64,000 bases of DNA from an uncultured Christensenella sp. (GCA_905203015.1 CAJKUC010000008.1:1-64000); one strand, 5' to 3'. Positions 26,085-35,305 are shown, counted from the first letter of the stretch. Program-made: numbers and translations. The notes: generated by a model not told the origin, from the sequence alone.

Positions 26085-27020
26085 ATGCACGTAATTGAAG
26101 TAAACAATCTCACGAAAGATTACGGCTTCGGACGAGGCGTTTTCAACGTGGATCTGTACGTGGATCAGGGCGAAGCGTTCGGCTTTCTCGGCCCGAACGG
26201 CGCAGGTAAATCCACTACGATACGGCACCTGATGGGATTTTCAAAGCCGGACAGCGGTTCTACGAAAATTTTCGGAAAAGAAACGTTCGACAAATACTAC
26301 GAGATATTGGGAAACGTAGGCTATATTCCGGGCGAAATCGCGCTTCCCGCAGGGCTTACGGGGCATGCGTTCATCAAAATGATGCAGGATCTGCAACATT
26401 GCCACAACAAAGAGCAACTGAATCGTATGCTGGATCTGTTTGAACTGGACGACACCGCCCTTTCGGGAGAAACCAAGCGGATGAGCCTCGGCGTAAAAAG
26501 AAAACTCGCCGTCGTCACGGCGTTTATGTCCGATCCCGACGTACTCATTCTCGACGAACCCACCAGCGGACTCGATCCCGTAATGCAGGAAAACTTCATT
26601 CAGTTTATCCACGAAGAGAAAAAACGCGGCAAAACGATTCTTTTATCCAGCCACATTTTCTCGGAAATCGATTCCACCTGCGATCGCATCGCGATCATCA
26701 AAGACGGAAGAATCGTCTCGAATTTCGTGGCGGACGATCTGAAACACGCTTCGAGAAAATACTATACGGTGACGTTCCGTTCCCCCGTAGGCAAGGCGAT
26801 TTTCCTTGAACGGGCACAGGGTAAAATCCCCTCTTTCTCTCTTCTTAACGAAGGAGAAGCGGATATTTACGTATCCGTGGAAGATAAAGATCTGAACGTA
26901 CTGATCGATCTTCTCGCCGATATCAACGTAGTATCGTTCAGCAACCGCAAAGAATCGCTCGAAGATTACTTCATGAAATTCTACAAAGAAGACAAAGACT
27001 TCAAAGGAGCGTTGAAATGA
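26085..27020 (+). CDS. ABC transporter ATP-binding protein (first of two)
   Basis: 311 residues. Walker A GPNGAGKST is near residue 40, the signature position reads RMSLGVKRK rather than LSGGQ, and Walker B is LILDEPTSGLD near 160. The C-terminal extension (about 220-311) resembles those of ABC-2 drug/lantibiotic-type ATPases. AAGGAG lies 7 nt before the ATG. The stop overlaps the next start by 4 nt (ATGA), indicating translational coupling with the second ATPase. Confidence 0.93.
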   Translation: MHVIEVNNLTKDYGFGRGVFNVDLYVDQGEAFGFLGPNGAGKSTTIRHLMGFSKPDSGSTKIFGKETFDKYYEILGNVGYIPGEIALPAGLTGHAFIKMMQDLQHCHNKEQLNRMLDLFELDDTALSGETKRMSLGVKRKLAVVTAFMSDPDVLILDEPTSGLDPVMQENFIQFIHEEKKRGKTILLSSHIFSEIDSTCDRIAIIKDGRIVSNFVADDLKHASRKYYTVTFRSPVGKAIFLERAQGKIPSFSLLNEGEADIYVSVEDKDLNVLIDLLADINVVSFSNRKESLEDYFMKFYKEDKDFKGALK

Positions 27021-27931
27021 GCGTTATCAAATTAGACGGTTTAACGAAAGACTATGGCGAAAACCGCGGCGTGTTCGATCTGAACCTCGATATAGCCCAA
27101 GGCGAAATGATGGGCTATGTAGGCACGAACGGCAGTGGAAAAACCACTACGATAAGAAACATCCTCGGCTTTCTGAAGCCCACGCGCGGCAAAGCGTACG
27201 TAAACGGCTTATCTTCCTGGGAACACGCCAGCGAAATCGCTTCGCAGATCGGCTATGTTCCCGGAGAAATCGCGTTTCCCGATCTGAAAACAGGTATCGA
27301 TTTTCTGAAATGTCAGGCGGATTTCCTCGGCATGACGAATATGAACTATGCCAACGAACTGATCGAAAGATTGCAACTCGATCCCCGCGCGAACTTAAAG
27401 CGCATGAGTAAAGGCATGAAGCAGAAAACCGCGCTGGTAGCCGCTCTTATGAACGACGCGCCGATCATTATCCTCGACGAACCCACCACGGGGCTCGATC
27501 CCCTTATGCGCGCCACTTTCCTCGATATCATCAAGGAAGAGCACAGAAAAGGCAAAACGATCTTAATGAGCAGCCACTCGTTCGACGAACTGGAAAGCAC
27601 CTGCGATCGCGTGGCTCTGATCAACGACGGGCATATAATCGACGTATGCGAAATGAACGACATTCGCAACCGTCCGCAAAAGGAATTCAAAATCGAATTC
27701 AATTCTAAAGCGGATTACGAGCGCTTTATCAAAGAGCCGTACGAAGTGATCCGCCTGCAGCCGCAATACGATCAGGCAACGATTAAAATCGCGGCAACCG
27801 ACACGGCGAAAATGTTGCAGACTCTGCGCCATTACGACGTGAAATTCATTTCCGAATTGCCCTACAGCCTCGAACGGCATTTCAAAAACGTACTCATCAA
27901 CAAAAAGGAGATAGAAAAAAATGGCAAGTAA
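27017..27931 (+). CDS. ABC transporter ATP-binding protein (second of two)
   Basis: 304 residues, about the same size and architecture as the preceding ATPase: Walker A GTNGSGKTT near 37, signature RMSKGMKQK near 135, Walker B IILDEPTTGLD near 155. Two different ATPases with a single permease suggest a heterodimeric motor. It overlaps the permease gene by 11 nt. Confidence 0.93.
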   Translation: MSVIKLDGLTKDYGENRGVFDLNLDIAQGEMMGYVGTNGSGKTTTIRNILGFLKPTRGKAYVNGLSSWEHASEIASQIGYVPGEIAFPDLKTGIDFLKCQADFLGMTNMNYANELIERLQLDPRANLKRMSKGMKQKTALVAALMNDAPIIILDEPTTGLDPLMRATFLDIIKEEHRKGKTILMSSHSFDELESTCDRVALINDGHIIDVCEMNDIRNRPQKEFKIEFNSKADYERFIKEPYEVIRLQPQYDQATIKIAATDTAKMLQTLRHYDVKFISELPYSLERHFKNVLINKKEIEKNGK

Positions 27932-29789
27932 AACGAACGGTAAAAGACAAAACGAAAGTCTTTTCAGCAAAGCGCTTTTCAAGCAATCGTGCAAAGCCAA
28001 CGGCACGATGTGGACGATCATTATGGCAGCCGTATGCTTTATGCTGGCGTGCGTTATGCTTATCAGCGGCAGCGGCAGCCTCGGCGAAGTGAAAAATTCC
28101 ATTCAGGATACGATTATCACGAAAGAAGTCGATTCCCAATTGGAAAAACGCGCGATCAATTATTACCTGAACGGAAAAGAAGGCATGGAAGTATTTGACG
28201 CTTCCTACGCCGCCAATATGAAGGATAACGCTTCGTACCTCACCTGGTTTGCGGCGATGCCTACGATCACCGATCCTTCCGATTCTTCACAGCAGGCCGC
28301 CTACGCCGCTTGGCAGGCACAAAAGCCCGAAATGCAGACGGAAACGGGAAAAACGTTTGCTTCCGCCGTAGACACCTGGTTTGCGGCGATGCCTACGATC
28401 ACCGATCCTTCCGATTCTTCGCAGCAAGCCGCTCTTGCCGCATGGAAAGCGCAATCCCCCGCCACGGCGACGAACGCTTTCACGGCGGCTTATTCCGGCG
28501 CATGCCTTGCGGTACAGACGTATGCCGGCGAAAAAGCGCTGGAAGCGGATCCTTCATACACGGAAGGAACGGCGGGATATCTTGAAATTCTCGCTTCTGC
28601 GATGTTCCCCATCAATCCCCCCGATACGGAAACCGATCCTACGGGCGCGACGGGTATGTTCGATTCGTTCTACGCAAAAGAAACAAATGAAGACGATATC
28701 CCCGAAAGTTTCATGTCCGTTCTTCAGGCGCACGCATCCGATCTCGCTTATTTTTCAAGCGAAGAACGCGCGGAATACCGCGCCGAACGCGCCGAAGATC
28801 ACGCCGCGATCTTCCTTGCCGTGAATATGACGGAAGACGAAAACGTGGAAAACATCCTGGCGGCACTTGCTTCTTTCGGCGTTACGAAAGAAAAATACGA
28901 TTCTTTCAATTATAAATACGATCCTTTGAAAGCCCTCGCGTTCAACACCGTGGTAACCTATCGCGGCAGAATCGCATACGAAACGGAAGTGCTGGATAAG
29001 AGCCTTGCACGCGGCGAAATCACCGCAGAAGAATACAAAGCGCAACTTACCGAAAAAACGGCGGAAGTTACGGGCGACATCACGAACAGCCTTCTCGCCT
29101 CTCTGCCTCAAGGCGTTTCCGACGCGCTGAAAGAAATCGGCCAGGCGGATCTTTACACCCTGATCGTAGGATCGATCTTCTACAAACTTGCCGGCTTGCT
29201 TCTGCCCATCATCTATATGATTATGGCTTCCAACAACCTCGTTGCGGGCCAGGTGGACAGCGGCTCTATGGCGTACGTGCTTTCCTCTTCCACGAAGAGA
29301 AAAACGGTAGTATTCACGCAGGCGGTATATCTGATCGGCTCTTTGTTTACGATGTTCTGCCTCACCACGATTACGGGCTGCGTATGCCTTGCGATCGTTA
29401 AGACGGACGTTACCCTCACTTACGGCAAACTGTTGCTTCTTAACGCAGGTGCGTTCCTTGTGCTCTTTGCCCTTTCCGGTCTTTGCTTCTTCACTTCCTG
29501 CTGGTTCGACCGCAGCAAACGTTCGATGGCAATCGGCGGTGGCTTATCCATCTTCGCCCTCGTGGCGGCTATGCTCGGTTTGTTCGGCAGCCCCGTGATC
29601 CCCTCCGTCGTTCGTATGGATTCCCTCAACTACTTCAATAAAGTGACGATCATTTCCTTCTTCGACGTTATCTCGATTATGGACGGCACGAAAGTATTCC
29701 TCTGGAAATTCGCAATCCTTGCGGTGCTCGGTATTCTCGGATACCTTGCGGGTTCCGTAAGATTCACGAAAAAAGACCTGCCTTTATAA
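27921..29789 (+). CDS. ABC transporter permease with large extracytoplasmic domain
   Basis: 622 residues. One hydrophobic segment (about 32-52) is followed by a long hydrophilic region (about 60-410) and then about five to six hydrophobic segments (about 415-615), ending in a basic tail. This matches the exporter-like ABC-2 permeases with a large outer domain. Within the domain is a tandem repeat: WFAAMPTITDPSDSSQQAA occurs twice, 44 residues apart. GGAG precedes the ATG inside the upstream gene. The substrate is unknown; regulation by TetR and the linked lipid kinase suggest export of a membrane-active compound. Confidence 0.85.
   Translation: MASKTNGKRQNESLFSKALFKQSCKANGTMWTIIMAAVCFMLACVMLISGSGSLGEVKNSIQDTIITKEVDSQLEKRAINYYLNGKEGMEVFDASYAANMKDNASYLTWFAAMPTITDPSDSSQQAAYAAWQAQKPEMQTETGKTFASAVDTWFAAMPTITDPSDSSQQAALAAWKAQSPATATNAFTAAYSGACLAVQTYAGEKALEADPSYTEGTAGYLEILASAMFPINPPDTETDPTGATGMFDSFYAKETNEDDIPESFMSVLQAHASDLAYFSSEERAEYRAERAEDHAAIFLAVNMTEDENVENILAALASFGVTKEKYDSFNYKYDPLKALAFNTVVTYRGRIAYETEVLDKSLARGEITAEEYKAQLTEKTAEVTGDITNSLLASLPQGVSDALKEIGQADLYTLIVGSIFYKLAGLLLPIIYMIMASNNLVAGQVDSGSMAYVLSSSTKRKTVVFTQAVYLIGSLFTMFCLTTITGCVCLAIVKTDVTLTYGKLLLLNAGAFLVLFALSGLCFFTSCWFDRSKRSMAIGGGLSIFALVAAMLGLFGSPVIPSVVRMDSLNYFNKVTIISFFDVISIMDGTKVFLWKFAILAVLGILGYLAGSVRFTKKDLPL
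28241..28460 (+). repeat. 132-bp tandem duplication inside the permease gene
   Basis: Copies begin at 28241 and 28373. The first 48 nt are identical and the following 40 nt have diverged at several positions, so the reading frame is kept (44 codons). It encodes the doubled TWFAAMPTITDPSDSSQQAA segment of the outer domain. Confidence 0.85.
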
Positions 29790-29803
29790 GGCAACTACGG
29801 TTT

Positions 29804-29838
29804 GTTTCCGTTCCGCCTTTTCTGGCGGCAACGGGAAC
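29804..29838 (+). other. Hairpin between permease and TerB-like gene
   Basis: GTTTCCGTTCCGCC pairs with GGCGGCAACGGGAAC (one wobble, one bulge) just after the permease stop. The following sequence has only short T-runs, so it may be a leaky terminator or processing hairpin that lowers expression of the two downstream genes. Confidence 0.45.
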
Positions 29839-29876
29839 GAGCCTTTCGTTTTACCTGTTAAAAAAGGAGAAACATT

Positions 29877-30332
29877 ATGTTTGAATTTGCAAAACTTTGC
29901 AATGAATATGAAAAACTTTCCGCTTTGGAACGCGGAGCGATTCTCACGGAAAAATCCGTTAAAATCCTTGCAAAACTCCGTCTTCTCGGCGTAAACGACG
30001 TGGATCCCGTGGAAACTCTGGCATGCTTTATTCTTGGCTCGATCGTTTCCGACGGAAAAATCAACGAGCAGGAATATATTCTTATCTATCCCGCGCTCGT
30101 GAAAGTATTCGGCTCGGATTTCGATTTTGCGTCCGTTAAAGCCGCCGTTTCAAAAAACTACGCGTTCAAGAAAGCCGTGAAAGACTACTCGAAAGAACTG
30201 GCTTCGACGCTTGCCGAGGCAGACGAAAGTTTCGTAAACGACGTAATCGGATTATGCCTCTGCGTTGTTTCGATCGACGGAAAAATTTCTTTCCGCGAAA
30301 AAAATTACATCAAAAAACTCTATAAAGCGTAA
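29877..30332 (+). CDS. TerB-like helical protein
   Basis: 151 residues, all-helical by pattern. Two related segments, SDGKINEQEY near 57 and SIDGKISFREK near 131, match the conserved acidic and D-G-K features of the TerB (tellurite resistance B) fold. AAAGGAG lies about 7 nt before the ATG. No other ter genes are present, so tellurite resistance is not implied. It follows the ABC operon by 87 nt with a hairpin between. Confidence 0.65.
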   Translation: MFEFAKLCNEYEKLSALERGAILTEKSVKILAKLRLLGVNDVDPVETLACFILGSIVSDGKINEQEYILIYPALVKVFGSDFDFASVKAAVSKNYAFKKAVKDYSKELASTLAEADESFVNDVIGLCLCVVSIDGKISFREKNYIKKLYKA

Positions 30333-30370
30333 ACCGTTCGCGAAAATACCCACAAAAGGAGTTACAAAAG

Positions 30371-31084
30371 GTGCAAACGCTGATTAAATTATCGCTTATC
30401 TATATTTTCGGGGGAACGATCGGCTGGATTTCGGAATTTTTCTTCCGCCGTGCCGTGCATAAAAAATGGATCAACCCGGGCTTTCTCGTTGGGCCGAATC
30501 TGCCTTTATACGGCACGGGAATCATGCTTTTATACATCATCTGCTCGTTTGATTATTCGTTCATATCTTCCGCCGTGTGGCGCACCGTGTTTATCATTCT
30601 GGTAATCACCGTTGCAATGACGGCAATCGAATATATCACGGGGCTGATCTTCATCAAAGGCATGAACGTAAAACTTTGGGATTATTCCGATCGTTTCGGA
30701 AATATTCAGGGCATCATCTGCCCCCTTTTCACTCTTGCCTGGGGCGCGGCGGGAACGGCCTATTATTTTCTGGTACATTCACACCTCGTGGCAGCCGCGG
30801 ACTGGATTGCGGCGAATCCGATTTATTCGTATTTCCTCGGCATCTATTTCGGCATTATGCTGATCGACGTGTGCTATTCGTTCCGCGTGGTGGACAGAAT
30901 CCGCAAATGGGCGAAAGAAAAGAATATCGTCGTGCGCTACGAAGAACTTAAGGAAACGATCAAAACGCGGGCGGCGGCTCTTAAACAGAAACATTCCTTC
31001 GTTCTTCCCTTCAAGACGAATCGCGGCTTAAATAAAGAACTGGACGATTACAATTCGGCAACTATGGAAACGGAAAAGAAATAA
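30371..31084 (+). CDS. CmpB-like (putative ABC-transporter type IV) membrane protein
   Basis: 237 residues starting at a GTG, with GGAG 10 nt upstream. About five hydrophobic segments lie within residues 1-165, with a charged cytoplasmic tail. The motif GGTIGWISEFFFRR at the N terminus and NPGFLVGPNLPLYG near 35-50 are typical of the family named CmpB in Pfam, whose function is not established. The gene is followed by a strong bidirectional terminator. Confidence 0.8.
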   Translation: MQTLIKLSLIYIFGGTIGWISEFFFRRAVHKKWINPGFLVGPNLPLYGTGIMLLYIICSFDYSFISSAVWRTVFIILVITVAMTAIEYITGLIFIKGMNVKLWDYSDRFGNIQGIICPLFTLAWGAAGTAYYFLVHSHLVAAADWIAANPIYSYFLGIYFGIMLIDVCYSFRVVDRIRKWAKEKNIVVRYEELKETIKTRAAALKQKHSFVLPFKTNRGLNKELDDYNSATMETEKK

Positions 31085-31118
31085 AATCACACTTTTTTGC
31101 TAAGGAGAGAAAAAATTA

Positions 31119-31148
31119 CGGCGGACGGAAAAATTTTTCCGTCCGCCG
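31119..31148. terminator. Perfect 30-bp palindrome, bidirectional terminator
   Basis: CGGCGGACGGAAAAA is followed directly by its exact complement. T-rich sequence follows on both strands (CTTTCCGTTTGTTTT on plus, TAATTTTTTC on minus), so it can end the CmpB transcript and the converging gdhA transcript. Confidence 0.85.
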
Positions 31149-31257
31149 CTTTCCGTTTGTTTTATGTCGTTTTTTCCTTCGCTTTCCCGTAACGGCGCGC
31201 CGTATTACCTGCACGAGCGGAAAGCATTGGAATAAAGAAGCGAATCGCCCTTTTTTG

Positions 31258-32592
31258 TTACACGATCCCCTGCGCCATCATTGCTTCGGCTACCTTCTCG
31301 AAGCCCGCAATATTCGCGCCCGCCACGTAATTTCCTTCGAGATTGTATTTCTTCGCCGCCGCGGAAATGTTTTCGTAAATGTTTTCCATAATCTCGCGCA
31401 GTTTTTCGTCCACCGTTTTCGCCGACCAGAACAAACGCCCCGAAGACTGCGCCATTTCAAGCGCCGAAGTGGCAACGCCGCCCGCATTCGCCGCTTTTGC
31501 GGGAAGAAAGAGAATCCCCGCTTTCATAAAAGCGTCTATCGCCCCGAGCGTAGAAGGCATATTCGCGCCTTCCGCCACATATTTTACGCCGTTTTCAAGA
31601 AGAATTTTCGCAGAATCTTCGTCGATTTCGTTCTGCGTCGCACAAGGAAACGCCACGTCGCACGGAATCGACCATACGCCTTTGCACCCTTCGTGATATT
31701 CGCTGCCACGCACTTTTTCGGCATATTCTTTGATTCTGCCGCGCCGCACCTCCTTGATTTCCTTTACTACGGCGAGATCGATTCCGTTTTTATCGTATAT
31801 AAAGCCGTTGGAATCGGACATACTTACTACTTTCGCGCCGAGCGCCTGCGCTTTTTCGCACGCGTAAATCGCCACGTTTCCGCTGCCCGAAATCACCGCC
31901 GTTTTACCTTTCAACGATTCTCCGCGGTCTTTCAAAGCGCGCTCCGTAATATAAATCAATCCGTAGCCCGTTGCTTCCGTACGCACAAGCGATCCGCCGT
32001 ACGAAAGTCCGCGCCCCGTAAGAACGCCCACGTGAGCGTTACGAATTCGTTTATACTGCCCGAAAAGGTAGCCGATTTCTCTGCCGCCTACGCCGATATC
32101 GCCCGCGGGCACGTCGGTATCTTCGCCGATATGGCGGTAAAGTTCCGTCATAAAACTCTGGCAAAAACGCATAATTTCGTTATCGCTCTTTCCTTTCGGA
32201 TCGAAATCCGCTCCGCCTTTGCCTCCGCCGATAGGAAGCCCCGTAAGAGAATTTTTCAGAATCTGTTCGAGCCCGAGAAATTTAATCACGGAAAGATTGA
32301 CGGAAGGATGAAAACGCAGACCGCCCTTATAGGGGCCGATCGCACTGTTGAACTGAACGCGATACCCTTTATTGACGTGTACAACGCCGTTATCGTCTAC
32401 CCAAGGGACCCGGAACAATACGGCGCGTTCCGGCTCTACGAAACGTTCGAGCAACGCGCTTTTTTCATATTCGGGATGGGCTTCGATTACGGGCACAAGC
32501 GAGGTTAAAATCTCCGTTGCCGCCTGATGAAATTCCGTTTCCCCCAGATTTTTTTCTTTGAGTTGTTTCAAAATTCTTTCTACGTAATTCAC
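31258..32592 (-). CDS. gdhA: NADP-type glutamate dehydrogenase
   Basis: 444 residues, the size of hexameric bacterial GDH. The catalytic Lys segment GGGKGGADFDP is near 122, with PAGDIGVGGREIG near 165 and a Rossmann GSGNVA near 235. It forms glutamate from 2-oxoglutarate and ammonia, or the reverse. The start is GTG at 32592, with GAGGAG 9 nt upstream. It converges on the plus-strand CmpB gene at a shared terminator. Confidence 0.96.
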   Translation of the reverse strand: MNYVERILKQLKEKNLGETEFHQAATEILTSLVPVIEAHPEYEKSALLERFVEPERAVLFRVPWVDDNGVVHVNKGYRVQFNSAIGPYKGGLRFHPSVNLSVIKFLGLEQILKNSLTGLPIGGGKGGADFDPKGKSDNEIMRFCQSFMTELYRHIGEDTDVPAGDIGVGGREIGYLFGQYKRIRNAHVGVLTGRGLSYGGSLVRTEATGYGLIYITERALKDRGESLKGKTAVISGSGNVAIYACEKAQALGAKVVSMSDSNGFIYDKNGIDLAVVKEIKEVRRGRIKEYAEKVRGSEYHEGCKGVWSIPCDVAFPCATQNEIDEDSAKILLENGVKYVAEGANMPSTLGAIDAFMKAGILFLPAKAANAGGVATSALEMAQSSGRLFWSAKTVDEKLREIMENIYENISAAAKKYNLEGNYVAGANIAGFEKVAEAMMAQGIV

Positions 32593-32621
32593 GATCCGTT
32601 TCTCCTCGAAATTTTTTGTAT

Positions 32622-32650
32622 ATCATACCACTTTTTTTCCGTTTTTGCAA
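32622..32650 (-). promoter_or_regulatory. Promoter for gdhA
   Basis: Minus strand: -35 TTGCAA (32645-32650), 17-nt spacer, -10 TATGAT (32622-32627), about 30 nt before the GTG. Confidence 0.7.
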
Positions 32651-32692
32651 CAATTTGAAAAGCCTTTTCTCAAAAAAACAGCGTAAAAGTAT

Positions 32693-32721
32693 TTGCGTTT
32701 TTTCCGGAAACGGTGTATAAT
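32693..32721 (+). promoter_or_regulatory. Promoter for tRNA-Arg
   Basis: Plus strand: -35 TTGCGT (32693-32698), 17-nt spacer, -10 TATAAT (32716-32721), about 88 nt before the tRNA. Confidence 0.6.
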
Positions 32722-32809
32722 TGATATATTATAATGTGATACGGCATTTTCCTGCTGTTTAGCAGGCTTTCGTTTTTTTAAATACACGCCGTTTTCGCTA
32801 TATACGTTG

Positions 32810-32884
32810 CTTTCCGTAGTTAAATGGATATAACAGCCCCCTCCTAAGGGGCAATTGTGAGTTCGATTCTCGCCGGGAAGACCA
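32810..32884 (+). tRNA. tRNA-Arg, anticodon CCU
   Basis: A complete cloverleaf is seen: acceptor CTTTCCG with CGGGAAG, D arm GTTA/TAAC with loop AATGGATA, anticodon stem GCCCC/GGGGC with loop CTCCTAA (anticodon CCT, reading AGG), 4-nt variable loop, T arm GTGAG/CTCGC with loop TTCGATT, discriminator A and encoded CCA. It stands alone with its own promoter and terminator. The first pair is C1-G72, less common than G1-C72. Confidence 0.95.
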
Positions 32885-32887
32885 AAA

Positions 32888-32920
32888 CAAGCCGCATTCG
32901 TGATAGAATGCGGCTTGTTT
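32888..32920 (+). terminator. Terminator after tRNA-Arg
   Basis: A perfect 12-bp stem CAAGCCGCATTC/GAATGCGGCTTG with a 6-nt loop, then TTT. The left flank is A-rich (CCAAAAC), so the hairpin may also end the opposing cupin transcript. Confidence 0.8.
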
Positions 32921-32948
32921 CATTTATTCCCGATTATTCCGACGAATT

Positions 32949-33590
32949 TTATTCCAGCGTTAAAAATAACGCCATTTTAAATTTTTCGGCGGCTATTACG
33001 TAATGCCTGCCCTGCTTGGCGAATTTAAAATTTTCTCCCGCTTTAATCGGATATTCCTTTCCCTCATAGCCGATGATTCCTTCCCCGTCCAACGCGAAAA
33101 TCAGCGCTTCGCCGGGAGCGGCATGTTCGGAAAGCCCCGTTCCTTTGTCAAACGCCATGATGACGAATTTCGTCTTTTCATTACTCGCTACGTCCATATT
33201 CACGATTTTACCGCTCTGATAAGGAACAAGATCTTTCAGACTGAATACGTTTCCCGCTTTAATTGCTTCGTTTATTTTACTGTCACGCCTTATAGTTAAT
33301 TCCGTATAAACCGCACCGTTTTCGCTTTTCATTCCGATCGGTGTGTTTTCCTCTGTTAAAATCGCCCGATTTTCTTCCACCACCCTCGCAAAGCCCTTGT
33401 TGTTGTAAGCGATCAGCGTTCCGCTGTTCACAATTAACAACTTTTTGCTCTGATATATTTCCGGGCTGATATCCGTTTTCTTCGCCAAAGCGAAATAAAC
33501 GATTCCGCTTAAATCTTCCGAAGATACGGTGCATCCGTCGATAATCTTATTTTCATCCCGTATTGTAAAAATTTTACCGAAATCTACCAT
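32949..33590 (-). CDS. Cupin-domain protein
   Basis: 213 residues with two beta-rich halves. The second half (about 130-210) has a clear cupin pattern: GLSEHAAPGEALIF ... GEGIIGYEGKEYPIKAGENF. This resembles small bicupins of the RemF-like or YdbB-like kind found across Clostridia. Only one clear metal-ligand His and a late His-Tyr are visible, so enzymatic activity is uncertain and it may be a sensor or storage protein. Two TATAAT boxes lie upstream but no good -35 was seen. It converges on the tRNA gene. Confidence 0.75.
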   Translation of the reverse strand: MVDFGKIFTIRDENKIIDGCTVSSEDLSGIVYFALAKKTDISPEIYQSKKLLIVNSGTLIAYNNKGFARVVEENRAILTEENTPIGMKSENGAVYTELTIRRDSKINEAIKAGNVFSLKDLVPYQSGKIVNMDVASNEKTKFVIMAFDKGTGLSEHAAPGEALIFALDGEGIIGYEGKEYPIKAGENFKFAKQGRHYVIAAEKFKMALFLTLE

Positions 33591-33679
33591 ATTTATCGCC
33601 TTGCCCCGTTCATTATAAGCAATTCCGAAGTTCGTTATTTATTATACCCGATATTACATCGAAAAAAACGCGCCGCACT

Positions 33680-35305
33680 TTACAAAACGTTCGCCGTGGC
33701 GATAACGGAATATATGTTGAAACCTGCACCGTTTACGCCGTATTTTTCGGGATCCGGTTCTCCGCCCGTCGTAAAATCCAACGTTTTTTCTTCCAGTTCT
33801 TCGATTCTTTCCGTTTTTCCCTCGATATAATCTTTCAGTCTGCGGGCACATGATTTCGTGCGCTGCATGATTCCGCCGAGACGGATATCCTGCACATCGA
33901 AGCCGTGCGGCTTATTTTCTTTCATCCACATTTCTTCGTACGCCCGCGTGAATTTTTCGAGTCGGCAAAGCGTTTCGTCGTATTCGGGAAGCAACGCGGC
34001 AAGCATTTTTTTATCGCCTTTCCGATAAGCAAAACGCGTACGGTAGCCGAGATCGTATTTAACCGCCAGCACGTCGCACAACGCGGCATAACTTTCAAAC
34101 ATATACCCGTAATTTTTCGTATTTTTTGCCGCCGTATTTAATTTTTCGGCAAGATCCGCATAAATTTTTCTCTCTATCCCCGTGCCGAGCACGCCGCAAT
34201 CGAATGTAGAAAGAAAATAATCGGAATACACCATTTGCTTTACGCCGAACATATAATCTTTGCCGCCGATATTTTTCGGATAAGGAAAATCGCACAGCAT
34301 GAAATCGTCCCAATTTTCGCCGACGATTTCCGCAAATTTCTCTTTCGCGTTCTGCACGTCGTCGTTTCCGCGCGCACATTCCGCCGCATACATCAGCGAA
34401 GGCAAAACCGCATACGGAGAACACTCTCCGCCGTTATCCCCCCACATCGTAATCAGAATATCTTTCACGCCGTGCTTCGTTGCGGCGCCTATCAGGCACT
34501 TCGTCTGACGGATCGATTTGGCGTTATCCGATTGAAAGCCCCACCATTTCCATGCTCCGCCCGCGATCCATACGTTTCTTCCGAAATCGAGATGGTGCTC
34601 TATCATGCACTCCACAAGCGATTCGTCCATATTGTAATAATCCCAGTATACGGGCTGAATGTTTTCGGGCACTTTATCCAGCACTTCCTGCGGAATCGCC
34701 TGTTTATGGTAATATTCCCCGCCTCCCGCAATACGGAAAAACATATCCGACCACATCATCGGCTTAAATCCGTATTTTTCGGCAATACGCACCACTCGAT
34801 TGAGATGATTCAGCAAAATATCGAAACGCTTTACGTCTCCGTGTTTATCGTAATATTTCCCTCTGCCCAGCCCATGAGCCTCGTCCATACCGATATGGAT
34901 ATTGCGCGACGTGAAACATTCGGCGCAGGTCTGAAACATTTTTTCGATCAGCGCATACGTTTTTTCTTCTTCCGCAAGCAAAACGTCCTGCGCGTCGTGA
35001 ATGTCTTCATAAACGGGATAGCGAAAAATCTGATTAAGATGCGCCAACGTCTGTATGCACGGCATCAATTCGATCCCGTGTTCCGCGGCAAAAGAGTCGA
35101 TTTCTTTGAGTTCCTCTTTTGAATAACGCCCTCTGCGATAGCCGAACAGAGGCTCTCCTTCGATTTCGTAGGTATCTTCCGTATAGAGTTGCAGGCAATT
35201 ATAGCCCATCTTTTCGAGAATAAGGATAAATCTTTTCAATTCGGCAATATTCATCACCGCATTTCTCGAACAATCCAGCATAACGCCGAGATATTTCTTT
35301 TCCAT
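33680..35305 (-). CDS. Glycoside hydrolase family 20 beta-N-acetylhexosaminidase
   Basis: 541 residues from MEKKYLG. The TIM-barrel has the GH20 Asp-Glu catalytic pair in HIGMDEAHGLG near residue 141, preceded by the conserved PCIQTLAHL segment near 95. It removes N-acetylhexosamine from the non-reducing end by substrate-assisted catalysis. There is no signal peptide, so it acts on imported oligosaccharides in the cytoplasm. GAGGAGG lies about 9 nt before the ATG. The NahK-like kinase gene lies upstream on the same strand, so released sugar could be phosphorylated directly. Confidence 0.88.
   Translation of the reverse strand: MEKKYLGVMLDCSRNAVMNIAELKRFILILEKMGYNCLQLYTEDTYEIEGEPLFGYRRGRYSKEELKEIDSFAAEHGIELMPCIQTLAHLNQIFRYPVYEDIHDAQDVLLAEEEKTYALIEKMFQTCAECFTSRNIHIGMDEAHGLGRGKYYDKHGDVKRFDILLNHLNRVVRIAEKYGFKPMMWSDMFFRIAGGGEYYHKQAIPQEVLDKVPENIQPVYWDYYNMDESLVECMIEHHLDFGRNVWIAGGAWKWWGFQSDNAKSIRQTKCLIGAATKHGVKDILITMWGDNGGECSPYAVLPSLMYAAECARGNDDVQNAKEKFAEIVGENWDDFMLCDFPYPKNIGGKDYMFGVKQMVYSDYFLSTFDCGVLGTGIERKIYADLAEKLNTAAKNTKNYGYMFESYAALCDVLAVKYDLGYRTRFAYRKGDKKMLAALLPEYDETLCRLEKFTRAYEEMWMKENKPHGFDVQDIRLGGIMQRTKSCARRLKDYIEGKTERIEELEEKTLDFTTGGEPDPEKYGVNGAGFNIYSVIATANVL

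Noticed and set aside
29877..30332. Tellurite resistance function for the TerB-like gene
   Set aside because: No terACDEZ partners are present and TerB folds occur in many unrelated contexts.
31255..32508. 417-codon plus-strand frame opposite gdhA
   Set aside because: gdhA is an unmistakable full-length gene on the minus strand; the antisense frame has no domain features and an Arg/His/Phe-rich composition typical of shadow frames here.
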